A stretch of 64,000 nucleotides of DNA from Sideroxyarcus sp045866275 (GTDB lineage Bacteria > Pseudomonadota > Gammaproteobacteria > Burkholderiales > Gallionellaceae), in assembly GCA_045866275.1 (NCBI GenBank), contig BAAFRX010000003.1, positions 62,001 through 126,000 of the forward strand, given 5' to 3'. The notes under the pieces were generated by a model that did no database searches, had not been told where the DNA came from, and saw only the letters and a program-made list of their open reading frames with translations. Each line of letters begins with the position of its first letter. Positions within the stretch are counted from its first letter, which is position 1. This document shows positions 1-7,971 of this stretch, piece after piece. The position numbers and the translations under genes were made by a program.

Positions 1-1
1 G

Positions 2-265
2 CGTTCGATGGGGGCGATGGGCGGCACGTTCAATACGCGCGATTTCTTCCACGGCAAAAGTGCGGCGTTCCTGCGCGCGGTCAAGCCGGCCTTTTTGCTG
101 CTGGCCTTTGTGCTGCCGTTGGCCTTGCTGGCGATCGGCCTGACCAGCCCCATGGTCCTGGGTTTTGCCTTTATACTGCAATACCTCGGACTGCTGGCCG
201 AGCGCTGGTTCTTCTTCGCGCAGGCCAACCATCCGCAGAACCTGTATTACCAGACCATAGGCTGA
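2..265 (+). CDS. soeC: SoeC/DmsC-type membrane anchor subunit, C-terminal end only
   Basis: The reading frame is open from the first bases of the window, so the 5' part lies outside. The visible 88 or so residues hold two hydrophobic segments and end in the family-typical 'LLAERWFFFAQANHPQNLYY' block of DmsC/NrfD-like quinol-linked anchors of molybdopterin oxidoreductases. In sulfur oxidisers this type is usually SoeC, which anchors the cytoplasmic sulfite dehydrogenase SoeABC and passes electrons from sulfite oxidation to the quinone pool. The SoeC rather than DmsC reading is an inference from the sulfur-oxidation context and from the SulP transporter that starts 13 bp downstream. The catalytic subunits are not in view. 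Confidence 0.7.
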   Translation, partial: RSMGAMGGTFNTRDFFHGKSAAFLRAVKPAFLLLAFVLPLALLAIGLTSPMVLGFAFILQYLGLLAERWFFFAQANHPQNLYYQTIG

Positions 266-278
266 ACGAAACTTCGAG

Positions 279-2063
279 ATGACTGAGCCTACACGCAAAT
301 ACTGGCTGTACCATCTGTTCCCTTTCATGCAGTGGAAGCACATGGTGGACAAAACGTCCACCCGTGCCGACTTGGTCGCTGGCATCACCGGAGCGTTAAT
401 TGTATTGCCGCAGGGAGTGGCGTTCGCCACCATCGCCGGCATGCCGCCGGAATACGGCTTGTATGCGGCGATGATCCCGGCCATCATCGCTGCGCTGTTC
501 GGATCGAGCTGGCACCTGGTCTCGGGGCCGACCACGGCCATCTCCATCGCCGTGTTCGCTGCCATGAGTCCGCTGGCCGATCCCGGTTCGCCCGAGTTCA
601 TCAGCATGGTGCTGACGCTGACCTTCCTCACCGGGCTGTTCCAGTTGATCCTTGGCGTTGCGCGCATGGGCGTGCTGGTCAACTTCATCTCGCACACGGT
701 TGTCATCGGTTTCACCGCGGGTGCCGCGCTGCTCATCGCGGCCAGCCAGGTGAAGAACTTCTTCGGCATCGCCATCGAGCGTGGCGCACCCTTTCATGTT
801 GTGTTCGAACGATTCGTCGAACAGTTCGGCAACATCAATCCTTGGGTCACGCTGGTCGGTGCAGTCACGCTGGCTTCGGGTATTCTGGCCAAGCGCTATA
901 TCCCCAAGCTGCCCTACATGATCGTGGCGATGGTGGTCGGTAGCGTGGTAGCCTGGCTGGTCAATCTGCAGATCGGTTTGGATACCACGCAGATCAAGAC
1001 CGTGGGCGCGTTGCCCGCGCACCTGCCGCCGCTGTCGCTGCCGGACTTTTCCTACGAGACGATCCACAAGGTGCTATTCCCCGCGCTGATTGTGACCATG
1101 CTGGCGCTGACCGAGGCGGTCTCCATCTCGCGCGCCATCGCGGTGAAATCCGAGCAGCGCATCGACGGCAACCAGGAGTTCATCGGCCAGGGACTGTCCA
1201 ACCTGGTCGGCAGCTTCTTCTCCAGTTACGCATCGTGCGGCTCGTTCAACCGCAGCGGCGTCAATTACGCCGCCGGGGCGAAGACACCGCTGGCGACGGT
1301 GTACGCATCGATCTTCCTGATGCTGGTGCTGCTGCTGGTCGCGCCGCTGGCTTCCTACCTGCCGACGGCGGCGATGGCGGGCATCCTGTTCCTGGTCGCT
1401 TGGGGTCTGATCGATTTTCATCACATCAGCAGTATCAGCAAGACCAGCCGTTCCGAAACGGTGGTGCTGTGGGTGACGCTGCTGGGCACGCTGGTTGACC
1501 TGGAGAAGGGGATATTCTTCGGCATTCTGCTCTCGCTCGCCATCTACCTGTTACGCGTCTCGCGCCCGAACATGGTGCAGGTGGTGCCGGCCAAGGATGA
1601 GGGCGCCTATCACTTCGTAGAGGCAGGAGATCATCCGCAATGTCCGCAATTGAGTATGGTGCGCCTCAACGGCGCGATCTTCTTCGGCGCGGTGGATCAT
1701 GTGCAGAACAGCCTGATGAAGATCGACGAGATCGAGCCGCAGAAGAAATCCGTGCTCGTCGTCGCGCGCGGCATCAGCTTCATCGACGTAGCCGGAGCCG
1801 AGATGCTGGCGCAGGAAGCGCGCCGCCGCCGCAAGATGGGCGGCGGATTGTATTTCTACCGCTGCAAGGAAGACATTTACCAGTTCCTGCGCAAGTCGAA
1901 CAAGCTCGACGACATCGGTGAGGCTAATTTCTTCCCGACCATGGCGAACTGGGTCAAACCGGTGTATGACGAGCTTGATACGGAGATCTGCCGCAATTGC
2001 ACGGTACGCATTTTCTCCGAGTGCCATGTCAATTTACCAAGCGGTGAACCGAGGACGAATTGA
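279..2063 (+). CDS. SulP/SLC26-family sulfate-type anion transporter with STAS domain
   Basis: A protein of 594 residues. The N-terminal part (about 25-430) is a multi-spanning membrane domain with the SulP signature near residue 40-75 ('LPQGVAFATIAGMPPEYGLY'). A cytosolic STAS domain follows from about residue 450. The tail carries a C-X2-C-X7-C cysteine motif (EICRNCTVRIFSEC) not needed for the STAS fold, which may bind metal or sense redox state. SulP proteins move sulfate, bicarbonate or related anions across the inner membrane. Its start lies just after the SoeC-like gene, so export of sulfate made by sulfite oxidation is a reasonable inference. Bicarbonate uptake is the main alternative. 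Confidence 0.88.
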   Translation: MTEPTRKYWLYHLFPFMQWKHMVDKTSTRADLVAGITGALIVLPQGVAFATIAGMPPEYGLYAAMIPAIIAALFGSSWHLVSGPTTAISIAVFAAMSPLADPGSPEFISMVLTLTFLTGLFQLILGVARMGVLVNFISHTVVIGFTAGAALLIAASQVKNFFGIAIERGAPFHVVFERFVEQFGNINPWVTLVGAVTLASGILAKRYIPKLPYMIVAMVVGSVVAWLVNLQIGLDTTQIKTVGALPAHLPPLSLPDFSYETIHKVLFPALIVTMLALTEAVSISRAIAVKSEQRIDGNQEFIGQGLSNLVGSFFSSYASCGSFNRSGVNYAAGAKTPLATVYASIFLMLVLLLVAPLASYLPTAAMAGILFLVAWGLIDFHHISSISKTSRSETVVLWVTLLGTLVDLEKGIFFGILLSLAIYLLRVSRPNMVQVVPAKDEGAYHFVEAGDHPQCPQLSMVRLNGAIFFGAVDHVQNSLMKIDEIEPQKKSVLVVARGISFIDVAGAEMLAQEARRRRKMGGGLYFYRCKEDIYQFLRKSNKLDDIGEANFFPTMANWVKPVYDELDTEICRNCTVRIFSECHVNLPSGEPRTN

Positions 2064-2114
2064 ATAACCATCTCGCACGTTCCCTGCCTTTCCTACCCCG
2101 GGGGACGCTGAACG

Positions 2115-2210
2115 GTGCGAACGTCGGCCGCTCTGGTGGTGACGGTTTTTGCCTTTCTGCCCTCGTTCCTGTTCATTCTGATCGGCGGGCCGCTTGTGGA
2201 TGAGCTTGCC
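2115..2210 (+). pseudogene. Possible remnant of a chromate transporter (ChrA-like)
   Basis: A short open stretch encodes 'VVTVFAFLPSFLFILIGGPL', which resembles the conserved membrane segment of ChrA chromate transporters (pattern G-A-L-V-A-T-x-x-F-x-P-S-F-L). A stop lies immediately upstream at 2109 in the same frame, and the similarity ends near 2205, where an IS256-like fragment begins on the other strand. It is too short to be functional. The call rests on one motif. Confidence 0.3.
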
Positions 2211-2313
2211 CCTGTTTTTCGAGTACCGTCTCCACCAGCTTCGCCAGCCCGTCCTTCCCATTCAAAAGACTTGGCAGTAATTCCGAACATACGCTAATCT
2301 CATATCCAGCCAT
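2174..2313 (-). pseudogene. N-terminal remnant of an IS256-family (mutator) transposase
   Basis: On the minus strand an ATG at 2313, preceded by a purine-rich stretch (GGAGAAG), opens a frame whose first 35 codons read like an IS256-family N-terminus: a block 'SELLPSLLNGKDGLAKLVET' followed by VLEKQ. The match stops near 2205, where the frame runs antisense through the ChrA-like stretch and stops at 2174. No DDE catalytic region is present. It appears to be the stump left by an insertion and later deletion. Confidence 0.45.
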
Positions 2314-2419
2314 CGCCTCTTCTCCTTCGGTTGTTGATCGTCTCGTTAACGTTAATTTACCGAATCGAAGCGGTGGCTGCCCACCAATCTATTTACAGCA
2401 GTTTAAGGGCTCAATCGAA

Positions 2420-2478
2420 ACCTAACCCTGCGCTCAAGCGGGACATGCCCAAAGCGGCGCGCCCTCTAGCTACGTTGG
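2420..2478 (+). other. attC-like integron recombination site
   Basis: The sequence begins with ACCTAAC (2420-2426), matching the R'' core RYYYAAC. It continues with GCGCTCAAGCGGGAC (2430-2444), which resembles the L'' arm of many attC sites, and a GC-rich turn. It closes with CTAGCTACGTTGG (2466-2478), resembling L' and R' (GTTRRRY with one deviation). The two arms can pair imperfectly as a folded attC does. It lies about 40 bp upstream of an AT-rich orphan gene, the usual arrangement between gene cassettes. No integrase is visible. A chance GC-rich palindrome cannot be excluded. Confidence 0.45.
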
Positions 2479-2520
2479 CGCGCGCCATCTACCATCATTT
2501 ACCGTAGGAGAAAGCAAGTA

Positions 2521-3537
2521 ATGGCACAGCACAGTACAGCACAGCGAGAATCCTTCTCGAGTCCATGCAATCTTTGCGGCAGTACTGAGATTTCAGTTCT
2601 TGCAAACCGTAGTCGAAGCGGAGCATCGCTCAGAGCAGTGATTTGTGCGAAATGCGGCCTCGTGTGGTCTGACCCGCTACCACATAACCCGCGTGATTTC
2701 TATGAAGACGACTATCGTGTCAGCTACAAGGGAACCTATGCGCCCAAGCCAAAGCATATATTGCGTGCTGGGAATATTGCGTTGGCGCGCCACCTGAAAA
2801 TAGAACAATTGCTTTCAAAGCCGCTGGCTATTCTTGATGTCGGGTCTGGTGGAGGTGAATTCTCTTATTTGCTTCAAACCCTCGGTCATGATGTGAAAGG
2901 AATCGAACCCAACAAGGGCTATGCCGAATATTCAATTCTTGAATACGGCCTTAATGTTCAGGTCGGCTTTATCCAAGATGCCATGCTGCAAGAAGCCAGC
3001 TTTGATCTAATCACGATTTGGCATGTCTTGGAACATACTGACGACCCTTTCGCGGTCCTTGTAAAACTGCACACCTTACTGAAAGAACAAGGCATTCTTG
3101 TCATAGAGGTTCCGAATATTGAGGCGACATGTCAATCACCGAAGAGTACTTTCCACGAAGCTCACTTATTCAATTTTAATATTGCCACTCTTCAGAGACT
3201 TGCAGAGAAAGCCGGTTTCACCAAGATGAGCCATATTGTCTCCGCAGACGGTGGAAACATTACGCTCTTTGTTCAAAAGAAACTAAAGATCGGCGACGAT
3301 AGGAGTGAGCTTGCCATTCCAGGAAACTTAAACAGAATTACAAAAATTGTCAGCGGCCACACCCCGTTGAAACATTACATGACGGCCCACCCCTATGCCA
3401 GATTGTTGCGTCGCGTCCGTCAATTACTCGTGGAAAAACGCGGGATCAAAGGCTTTGCAGGCGGCAAGCAGTTGCTTGACCGACTCTATTCGCACATCCG
3501 CAATCCGCGCTCTAACATTTCGGACGTTAGACATTAG
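2521..3537 (+). CDS. Class I SAM-dependent methyltransferase with N-terminal zinc-ribbon-like cysteines
   Basis: A protein of 338 residues. Two CxxC pairs near the N-terminus (C16/C19 and C42/C45) look like a small zinc ribbon. Motif I of the Rossmann methyltransferase fold follows at about 104-114 (ILDVGSGGGEF), and 'IWHVLEHTDDP' marks motif IV. This is the layout of Methyltransf_23-type enzymes often found in glycan or O-antigen modification. The substrate cannot be told. Base composition is clearly more AT-rich than the flanking genes, and no neighbour shares a pathway with it. An attC-like site precedes it and a GTTAGAC core overlaps its stop codon, so arrival as a mobile gene cassette is likely. 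The start is supported by GGAG 9 bases upstream. Confidence 0.8.
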   Translation: MAQHSTAQRESFSSPCNLCGSTEISVLANRSRSGASLRAVICAKCGLVWSDPLPHNPRDFYEDDYRVSYKGTYAPKPKHILRAGNIALARHLKIEQLLSKPLAILDVGSGGGEFSYLLQTLGHDVKGIEPNKGYAEYSILEYGLNVQVGFIQDAMLQEASFDLITIWHVLEHTDDPFAVLVKLHTLLKEQGILVIEVPNIEATCQSPKSTFHEAHLFNFNIATLQRLAEKAGFTKMSHIVSADGGNITLFVQKKLKIGDDRSELAIPGNLNRITKIVSGHTPLKHYMTAHPYARLLRRVRQLLVEKRGIKGFAGGKQLLDRLYSHIRNPRSNISDVRH

Positions 3538-3669
3538 CGGAAGGAGCGTGAGCGAAACGCTAGCGATAGCATGACCTTACCCCCGAAAAACGTATTTCTT
3601 AACTGGGGATTGAATCGCCCCGGGTTTGCGGCACCAGCAGGGTCATCGCTGCTTGCGCGAATGTCTAAC
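3526..3669. repeat. 144-bp non-coding element bounded by an inverted repeat (GTTAGACATT / AATGTCTAAC)
   Basis: A perfect 10-bp inverted repeat at 3526-3535 and 3660-3669 bounds an element with no ORF. Inner parts are also loosely symmetrical (GCGATAGCATGACC near the left end, GGGTCATCGCTGC near the right). The ends match integron cores (GTTRRRY as GTTAGAC; RYYYAAC as GTCTAAC), so this may be an ORF-less cassette. A MITE-like element is the alternative. The left end overlaps the stop of the methyltransferase gene. The rest of the 3538-3800 gap holds nothing else that I recognise. Confidence 0.4.
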
Positions 3670-3800
3670 ACCTATGAGCTATCTTGCTCCACCCTTCATG
3701 GTTATGGACGTTTCAGGGCGGCTTATTCCTATAATGCAAGTCAGGTTTAGGGACGCCACATTTTTTGTAACTTGATTAACACTTCCAAGGAGAAACGAGC

Positions 3801-4028
3801 ATGAATTTTGACAAAGAACTGAACGCGCGCAACCTGTCCTGTCCATTGCCCATCGTCAAGACGAAAAAAGCCTTGAACGATATGACCTCCAATCAAGTGC
3901 TCAAGGTCATCTCGACCGATTCCGGTTCCGTCAAGGACATGGCCGCCTTTGCCGAACAAACCGGGAATACGCTGCTGGGGCAGGAAGAGGCCAACGGCGA
4001 ATTTGTTTTCTACATGAAGAAGAAATAA
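3801..4028 (+). CDS. tusA: TusA-family sulfur carrier protein
   Basis: A 75-residue protein with the TusA hallmark CPLP near the N-terminus (Cys14). Its cysteine carries sulfane sulfur as a persulfide in the cytoplasm. In sulfur oxidisers TusA passes sulfur between rhodanese or DsrE2 and DsrEFH/DsrC or Hdr-like systems. A strong ribosome site (AAGGAG) lies ahead of the ATG. The next gene, 43 bp downstream, is dsrE2, which matches the common rhd-tusA-dsrE2 cluster, though the rhodanese here is at 47.3 kb. Assignment to the family is firm; the exact partner is inferred. Confidence 0.93.
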   Translation: MNFDKELNARNLSCPLPIVKTKKALNDMTSNQVLKVISTDSGSVKDMAAFAEQTGNTLLGQEEANGEFVFYMKKK

Positions 4029-4071
4029 AACCGATTATTCCAATAGATGCAATTTTCAAGGAGCAAGCACC

Positions 4072-4539
4072 ATGGCTAAAAAAATGGCGCTCATCGCCAC
4101 CAAAGGCACGCTGGATATGGCGTATCCGCCGTTCATCCTAGCCTCGACTGCGGCGGCACTGGGTTATGAAGTGCAGGTGTTTTTCACGTTTTACGGTTTA
4201 CCCTTGTTGCGCAAAGATTTGTCCGACGTAAAGATCAGCCCGCTGGCGAATCCCGCCATGCCGATGCCTATCCCGATGCCGGTGTTGGTGCAGGCGTTGC
4301 CAGGCATGGAATCCGTGGCGACCATGATGATGAAGCAGAAATTGGCCAAGCATGGGGTGGCTACGCTGGAGGAATTGCGCGACATGTGCCTGGAAATGGA
4401 TGTGAAATTCATCGCCTGCCAGATGACGGTGGATCTGTTCGAATTCGACAAGAGCGAATTCATCGAGCAGTGCGAATATGGCGGTGCCACGACGTTTATG
4501 GCTTTTGCAGGCGATGCGGACATTTGTCTGTTCATCTAA
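4072..4539 (+). CDS. dsrE2: DsrE2-type sulfurtransferase (DsrE/DsrF/DrsH-like family)
   Basis: A 155-residue protein with a DsrE-like alpha/beta core and a hydrophobic central stretch (about 60-80, rich in PMPIPMP), as in DsrE2, which can associate with the membrane. Cysteines at about 106, 116, 134 and 152 include candidates for persulfide carriage. DsrE2 works with TusA in cytoplasmic sulfur trafficking, and the pairing with tusA directly upstream supports this. Ribosome site AAGGAG precedes the ATG. Confidence 0.88.
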   Translation: MAKKMALIATKGTLDMAYPPFILASTAAALGYEVQVFFTFYGLPLLRKDLSDVKISPLANPAMPMPIPMPVLVQALPGMESVATMMMKQKLAKHGVATLEELRDMCLEMDVKFIACQMTVDLFEFDKSEFIEQCEYGGATTFMAFAGDADICLFI

Positions 4540-4596
4540 GTTGTTGCAACACGTTGTACCCATAGCGAATATGTCCACTCAATCAGGGAGAGAACG

Positions 4597-5847
4597 ATGA
4601 AATTCAGCAAATCAGCAGTTGCTTTGTTCGTACTAGGTGCACTGGCTACGCAATACGCGCAGGCCACCAACGGATATTTTGCCCATGGCTACGGGATCAA
4701 GTCCAAAGGAATGGCAGGGGTGGGGTATGCCTTGCCACAAGACTCGATCGCTGCGGCGATTAACCCCGCCGGAATGGCACTGCTGGGCGACCGCATGGAT
4801 GTCGGGTTGGACCTGTTCCGCCCGCAACGCCAATCCAGTGTGGCTGGCAATGGGGCCGGCCTGGATGGCACCTACAAGGGCAATGACACCAGCGTCTTTC
4901 CGATTCCTGAATTTGGTTATAACAAAATGATCCGTCCGGATATGTCGCTCGGTGTGTCCGTCTATGGCAACGGTGGCATGAATACCGACTACAAGAACAG
5001 CCCGTTCACCGCTTTCGGCGGCTCCAGTCCGGCCGGCGTGAATCTGGCGCAACTTTTTGTTGCGCCCACGGTGGCGTTCAAACTGGGCGAGCACAATGCC
5101 GTCGGCGTCTCGCTCAATTTGGCTTACCAGATCTTCGAAGCCAAGGGATTGCAACCCTTTCAAGCACCGGGCTTCTCCAGCGATCCAAACCACGTGACCA
5201 ACAATGGAGTCGATGGCTCAGCTGGCTACGGTGTGCATATCGGCTGGACCGGTCAAGTTACCGACATGATCAGCCTGGGTGCGACATACCAGAGCAAGAC
5301 GAACATGCAGAAGTTTAAAAAATATGCCGGTCTGTTTGCGCAGGGCGGCGGGTTTGACATTCCCGCCACTTATGGCGCTGGGATCGCAGTGAGGCCGTTG
5401 CCGCAAACCGTCATCGGGTTCGATGTGCAACAGATTCAATATGGCGATGTCAAGTCGATCGCCAATACCAACGCACAGGGCGGACCGCTGGGTGCGGCAA
5501 ACGGCGCGGGTTTTGGCTGGCAAAACATGACGGCTTACAAATTCGGGATTAGTCATGAATACGACAAGCAACTGACCTTGCGTGCGGGGTTTAGCACCAA
5601 TAACCAGCAGATTCCGAGCAGTCAGACATTCTTTAACATCCTGGCGCCGGGTGTGGTGAAACAGCATCTGACGCTGGGGGGTACGTGGACCTTGGAAAAC
5701 AAGTCGGAGCTGACGGTCGGATACCTGCACGCGTTCAGCAAGACTATTCGCGGTTCAGGCTCCATCGCTCCCAGCTTTGGCGGCGGCGAAGCGAATATCA
5801 AAATGTATCAGGACTCGATTGGCGTCGCATATGGCTGGCAGTTGTAA
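4597..5847 (+). CDS. FadL/OmpP1/TodX-family outer-membrane transporter
   Basis: A 416-residue protein with a signal peptide (about 1-23, ending AQA), a mature N-terminus typical of FadL barrels (TNGYFAHGYGIKSKGMAG) and the NPAGMA motif. The rest alternates short hydrophobic strands and ends in an outer-membrane-type residue pattern. FadL proteins let hydrophobic compounds across the outer membrane. Next to tusA and dsrE2 it could admit hydrophobic or zero-valent sulfur; that substrate is an inference and fatty acids or other hydrophobes are equally possible. A terminator follows at 5875. Confidence 0.85.
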   Translation: MKFSKSAVALFVLGALATQYAQATNGYFAHGYGIKSKGMAGVGYALPQDSIAAAINPAGMALLGDRMDVGLDLFRPQRQSSVAGNGAGLDGTYKGNDTSVFPIPEFGYNKMIRPDMSLGVSVYGNGGMNTDYKNSPFTAFGGSSPAGVNLAQLFVAPTVAFKLGEHNAVGVSLNLAYQIFEAKGLQPFQAPGFSSDPNHVTNNGVDGSAGYGVHIGWTGQVTDMISLGATYQSKTNMQKFKKYAGLFAQGGGFDIPATYGAGIAVRPLPQTVIGFDVQQIQYGDVKSIANTNAQGGPLGAANGAGFGWQNMTAYKFGISHEYDKQLTLRAGFSTNNQQIPSSQTFFNILAPGVVKQHLTLGGTWTLENKSELTVGYLHAFSKTIRGSGSIAPSFGGGEANIKMYQDSIGVAYGWQL

Positions 5848-5874
5848 GCGAAGCTGACGCCGGCGTCATTTTAT

Positions 5875-5911
5875 AAAAACCCGCCCTCGGTTGACGAGGG
5901 CGGGTTTTTTC
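5875..5911 (+). terminator. Rho-independent terminator after the FadL-type gene
   Basis: A GC-rich stem (CCCGCCCTC pairing with GAGGGCGGG, loop GGTTGAC) is followed by a run of six T. It ends the tusA-dsrE2-fadL unit. Confidence 0.9.
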
Positions 5912-5956
5912 ATGCCTGCAAGAAAACAATGTGCGATTTCTGTTGGGGATATATTG

Positions 5957-5972
5957 TCGGACTGAAGTCCGA
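5957..5972. repeat. Dispersed palindrome TCGGACTGAAGTCCGA, copy 1
   Basis: The same core recurs at 47839-47854 (identical 16-mer) and in shortened form at 59241-59252 (GGACTGAAGTCC). All copies are intergenic. This resembles a REP-like palindromic repeat family. Confidence 0.6.
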
Positions 5973-5998
5973 TCTGCATGGGGAGCGGTGCAGATTTA

Positions 5999-6868
5999 TC
6001 AGCCGTTGATGCGGTCGAGGTAGCGCGCGCGGTAAAGCAGGCGCGGATGGCCGGGATCGTCGCTGAAGGCGCTGCGCTCGTGCAGCACGTTGTTGCACAG
6101 CAACCCCGTGCCGGCTTCCATGCGTCCCCGGAAGATGTGCGGGGTGTCCGATGTCAGCAGGCGCGCGAGCGCGGCGACGGCCTCCTGCGTGGCGGCATCC
6201 TGTTTCCATTCGATGCTGCGCGTGCGCGCGGTGTAGCGCATGTGCAGGTTGCCGCCGGCATCGGTCGAGAATACCGGCCCGCTCTGCGCGTCGCGCACGC
6301 CGTCGGTCTCGTCCTCGCGCAACGGGATGGTCATCGCGTCCGCTGTCGAAAGGGCGGCGATATGGGCGGGGTTCTCGTCACGCAGCAACAGATACGCCAT
6401 TTCATGATCCATTAAACGGGTCTCGCCGCCGCTGGCTGCGGGGCGCACGAAGTGCAGTGCCATGGCGAGGATCTGCCGCTCGGGCGGGTTGTAATAACCG
6501 TCCGTATGCCATTTGATCGGGCGGTCGGTATAGGGGATGTAATGCTGGCGCGTGCCATCGCTGACCACTTGTATGGAAGAAACGCCGTCCTCTCCCGCCA
6601 GCCAGTTGGCATCGAGACGGTGCAGGCCGAACTGGCGCCCGAGCAGGCGCGGCAGTTCGGTGTCTTCCCCGAACATCGTGCTGGCGTAGATCGCCATGTT
6701 GCAACGGCGGATGCGTTCGGTCAGTGCGGCATGTTCGGACGGGGTCAGGGCGCGCGGGTCGCGCACTTCGACGATGAAATCGTCGATCGAAGCCGGCGCA
6801 GTCGCGAGTTTATGCTCGCGCCAGCGCCGGTAGCTTTCGGCGTCGTTCAGGTCGAAAGGCGAGGCCAT
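5999..6868 (-). CDS. TauD/TfdA-type Fe(II)/2-oxoglutarate-dependent dioxygenase-like protein
   Basis: A 289-residue protein with the facial triad HxD at H121/D123 (in KWHTDGYY), a distal histidine at H263 (NNVLHERSAF) and R276 in position to bind 2-oxoglutarate. TauD relatives oxidise small substrates such as taurine or other sulfonates, but the substrate here is unknown. It is the last gene of a six-gene minus-strand operon with TusA-TusA and DsrC-like proteins, and its ATG directly abuts the stop of the gene before it (TGAATG). That context suggests a role linked to sulfur metabolism, which is inference only. Confidence 0.8.
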   Translation of the reverse strand: MASPFDLNDAESYRRWREHKLATAPASIDDFIVEVRDPRALTPSEHAALTERIRRCNMAIYASTMFGEDTELPRLLGRQFGLHRLDANWLAGEDGVSSIQVVSDGTRQHYIPYTDRPIKWHTDGYYNPPERQILAMALHFVRPAASGGETRLMDHEMAYLLLRDENPAHIAALSTADAMTIPLREDETDGVRDAQSGPVFSTDAGGNLHMRYTARTRSIEWKQDAATQEAVAALARLLTSDTPHIFRGRMEAGTGLLCNNVLHERSAFSDDPGHPRLLYRARYLDRING

Positions 6869-7471
6869 TCAGTCGCCACTCACCGACTCGCGTCGGCGCG
6901 CCGGGCGAGGTTCGGCCTCGGACAGACCGCGCAGGGCCTTTTCCACCATCTGCACGGCTTCCGGGGCTTCGAAGGTGATCAGCGGGTCGATCGCCCACTT
7001 GGCATCTTCTTCGGTCAGCACGTTGCCGATGCACCAGGCGAGGTAGCGGTAGAAATGATAGTCGGGCCCGGCCGCGTCGTAACCGAATTCAGCATATTCG
7101 CCCGCGCGCTGGTTGAGCAGGTCGATGAACGCCTGCTTGCAGGTTTTCAGGTCTTCGTCGAGCAGGCGGCTGCGATTCTCGGCATAGGTGTCGCCGACCC
7201 GGTTCGCCAGATTGCCGGTGAAAACGACCCGGTCTTCCGCTTCCAGCTGGAGATAGACGATGCGGTCTGACACCAGCACGAGGAAGATGAGAAACTCGCG
7301 CAGAAAATCGAGATATTGCGGGCCGACCTCGATCTCGAAACTTGCCTGGCGCGTGTTCTTCAGGGCGTTGTCGGCGATCCGCCAGAGCGTGAAGGCGAGC
7401 GCGTCCGAAAGCTCCTGCGGCGAACGGGCGCGCCCTTCTTTGAACCAGCGGCTTTTGATGCGGATGGCCAA
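6869..7471 (-). CDS. Conserved-looking hypothetical protein of the RspA/TusA-TusA operon
   Basis: About 200 residues; I do not recognise a domain. It is soluble, mixed-charge and mostly helical in appearance, with a hydrophobic patch (YLDFLREFLIFLVLVSDRIV) near residues 55-75 that is too polar around its edges to be a clear membrane helix. I prefer a TTG start at 7471 (LAIRIKSRWF) because it follows GAGG and sits 7 bp after the stop of the upstream gene; the longer frame to 7516 would overlap that gene. Tight spacing on both sides shows co-transcription. Confidence 0.7.
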   Translation of the reverse strand: MAIRIKSRWFKEGRARSPQELSDALAFTLWRIADNALKNTRQASFEIEVGPQYLDFLREFLIFLVLVSDRIVYLQLEAEDRVVFTGNLANRVGDTYAENRSRLLDEDLKTCKQAFIDLLNQRAGEYAEFGYDAAGPDYHFYRYLAWCIGNVLTEEDAKWAIDPLITFEAPEAVQMVEKALRGLSEAEPRPARRRESVSGD

Positions 7472-7478
7472 AGTTGCC

Positions 7479-7961
7479 TCAACCCTTGCGGATATAGAAC
7501 TCGTGCACGCCGGCACCGGCTTCCACCGTTTCCAGCAGGGTCATGCCGGTTGCAGAGGCCCAGCCGCCGATATCGGAGGCCACGCCCGGACAGTCGCTGA
7601 CCAGGCGCAACACTTCGCCGGGCTGCATGCCGTTCAGGAGTTTTTTGGCTTCGACAATGGGGCCGGGGCAAACGGCACCACGGATGTCCAGCGAAACATT
7701 GGCCTTGAGGCGGCTGGCCGCTTCGCCTTTCTGAATGTGGTAGCCGGTGCCGCCGTCTTCCATCTTCTCGGATTTCAAGATCCGGTTGCCGGTCTGTTGC
7801 GCCCAGGCGAACAGGTCGTCGGGCGTGCCCGGGCAATCCGAAACCAGCAGCAGCACCTGGCCTTCGCTCAATTCGTCCATCATGCGCTTGGCGCCGATCA
7901 GCGGACGCGGGCAGGACAGCCCCTTCATGTCGAGTACCACGTTGACCATTTCGATTCCCAT
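7479..7961 (-). CDS. Tandem TusA-TusA sulfur-carrier-like protein
   Basis: A 160-residue protein made of two TusA domains. The first has CPRP at C17 and the second CPGP at C98. Each half also carries a second cysteine in a repeated 'VSDCPG' motif (C43 and C124), which is not usual for single-domain TusA. Such a protein could hold two persulfides or form disulfides. It sits between an RspA-like gene and an unknown gene, all in one operon. The start at 7961 follows a good ribosome site (AAGGAG); the upstream extension to 8054 overlaps the neighbour and is not real. Confidence 0.88.
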   Translation of the reverse strand: MGIEMVNVVLDMKGLSCPRPLIGAKRMMDELSEGQVLLLVSDCPGTPDDLFAWAQQTGNRILKSEKMEDGGTGYHIQKGEAASRLKANVSLDIRGAVCPGPIVEAKKLLNGMQPGEVLRLVSDCPGVASDIGGWASATGMTLLETVEAGAGVHEFYIRKG

Positions 7962-7971
7962 TTCAATCTCC

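Noticed and set aside
3538..3800. A small gene in the 3538-3800 gap
   Set aside because: No frame has both a start with a ribosome site and coding character; the region is better explained by the inverted-repeat element.
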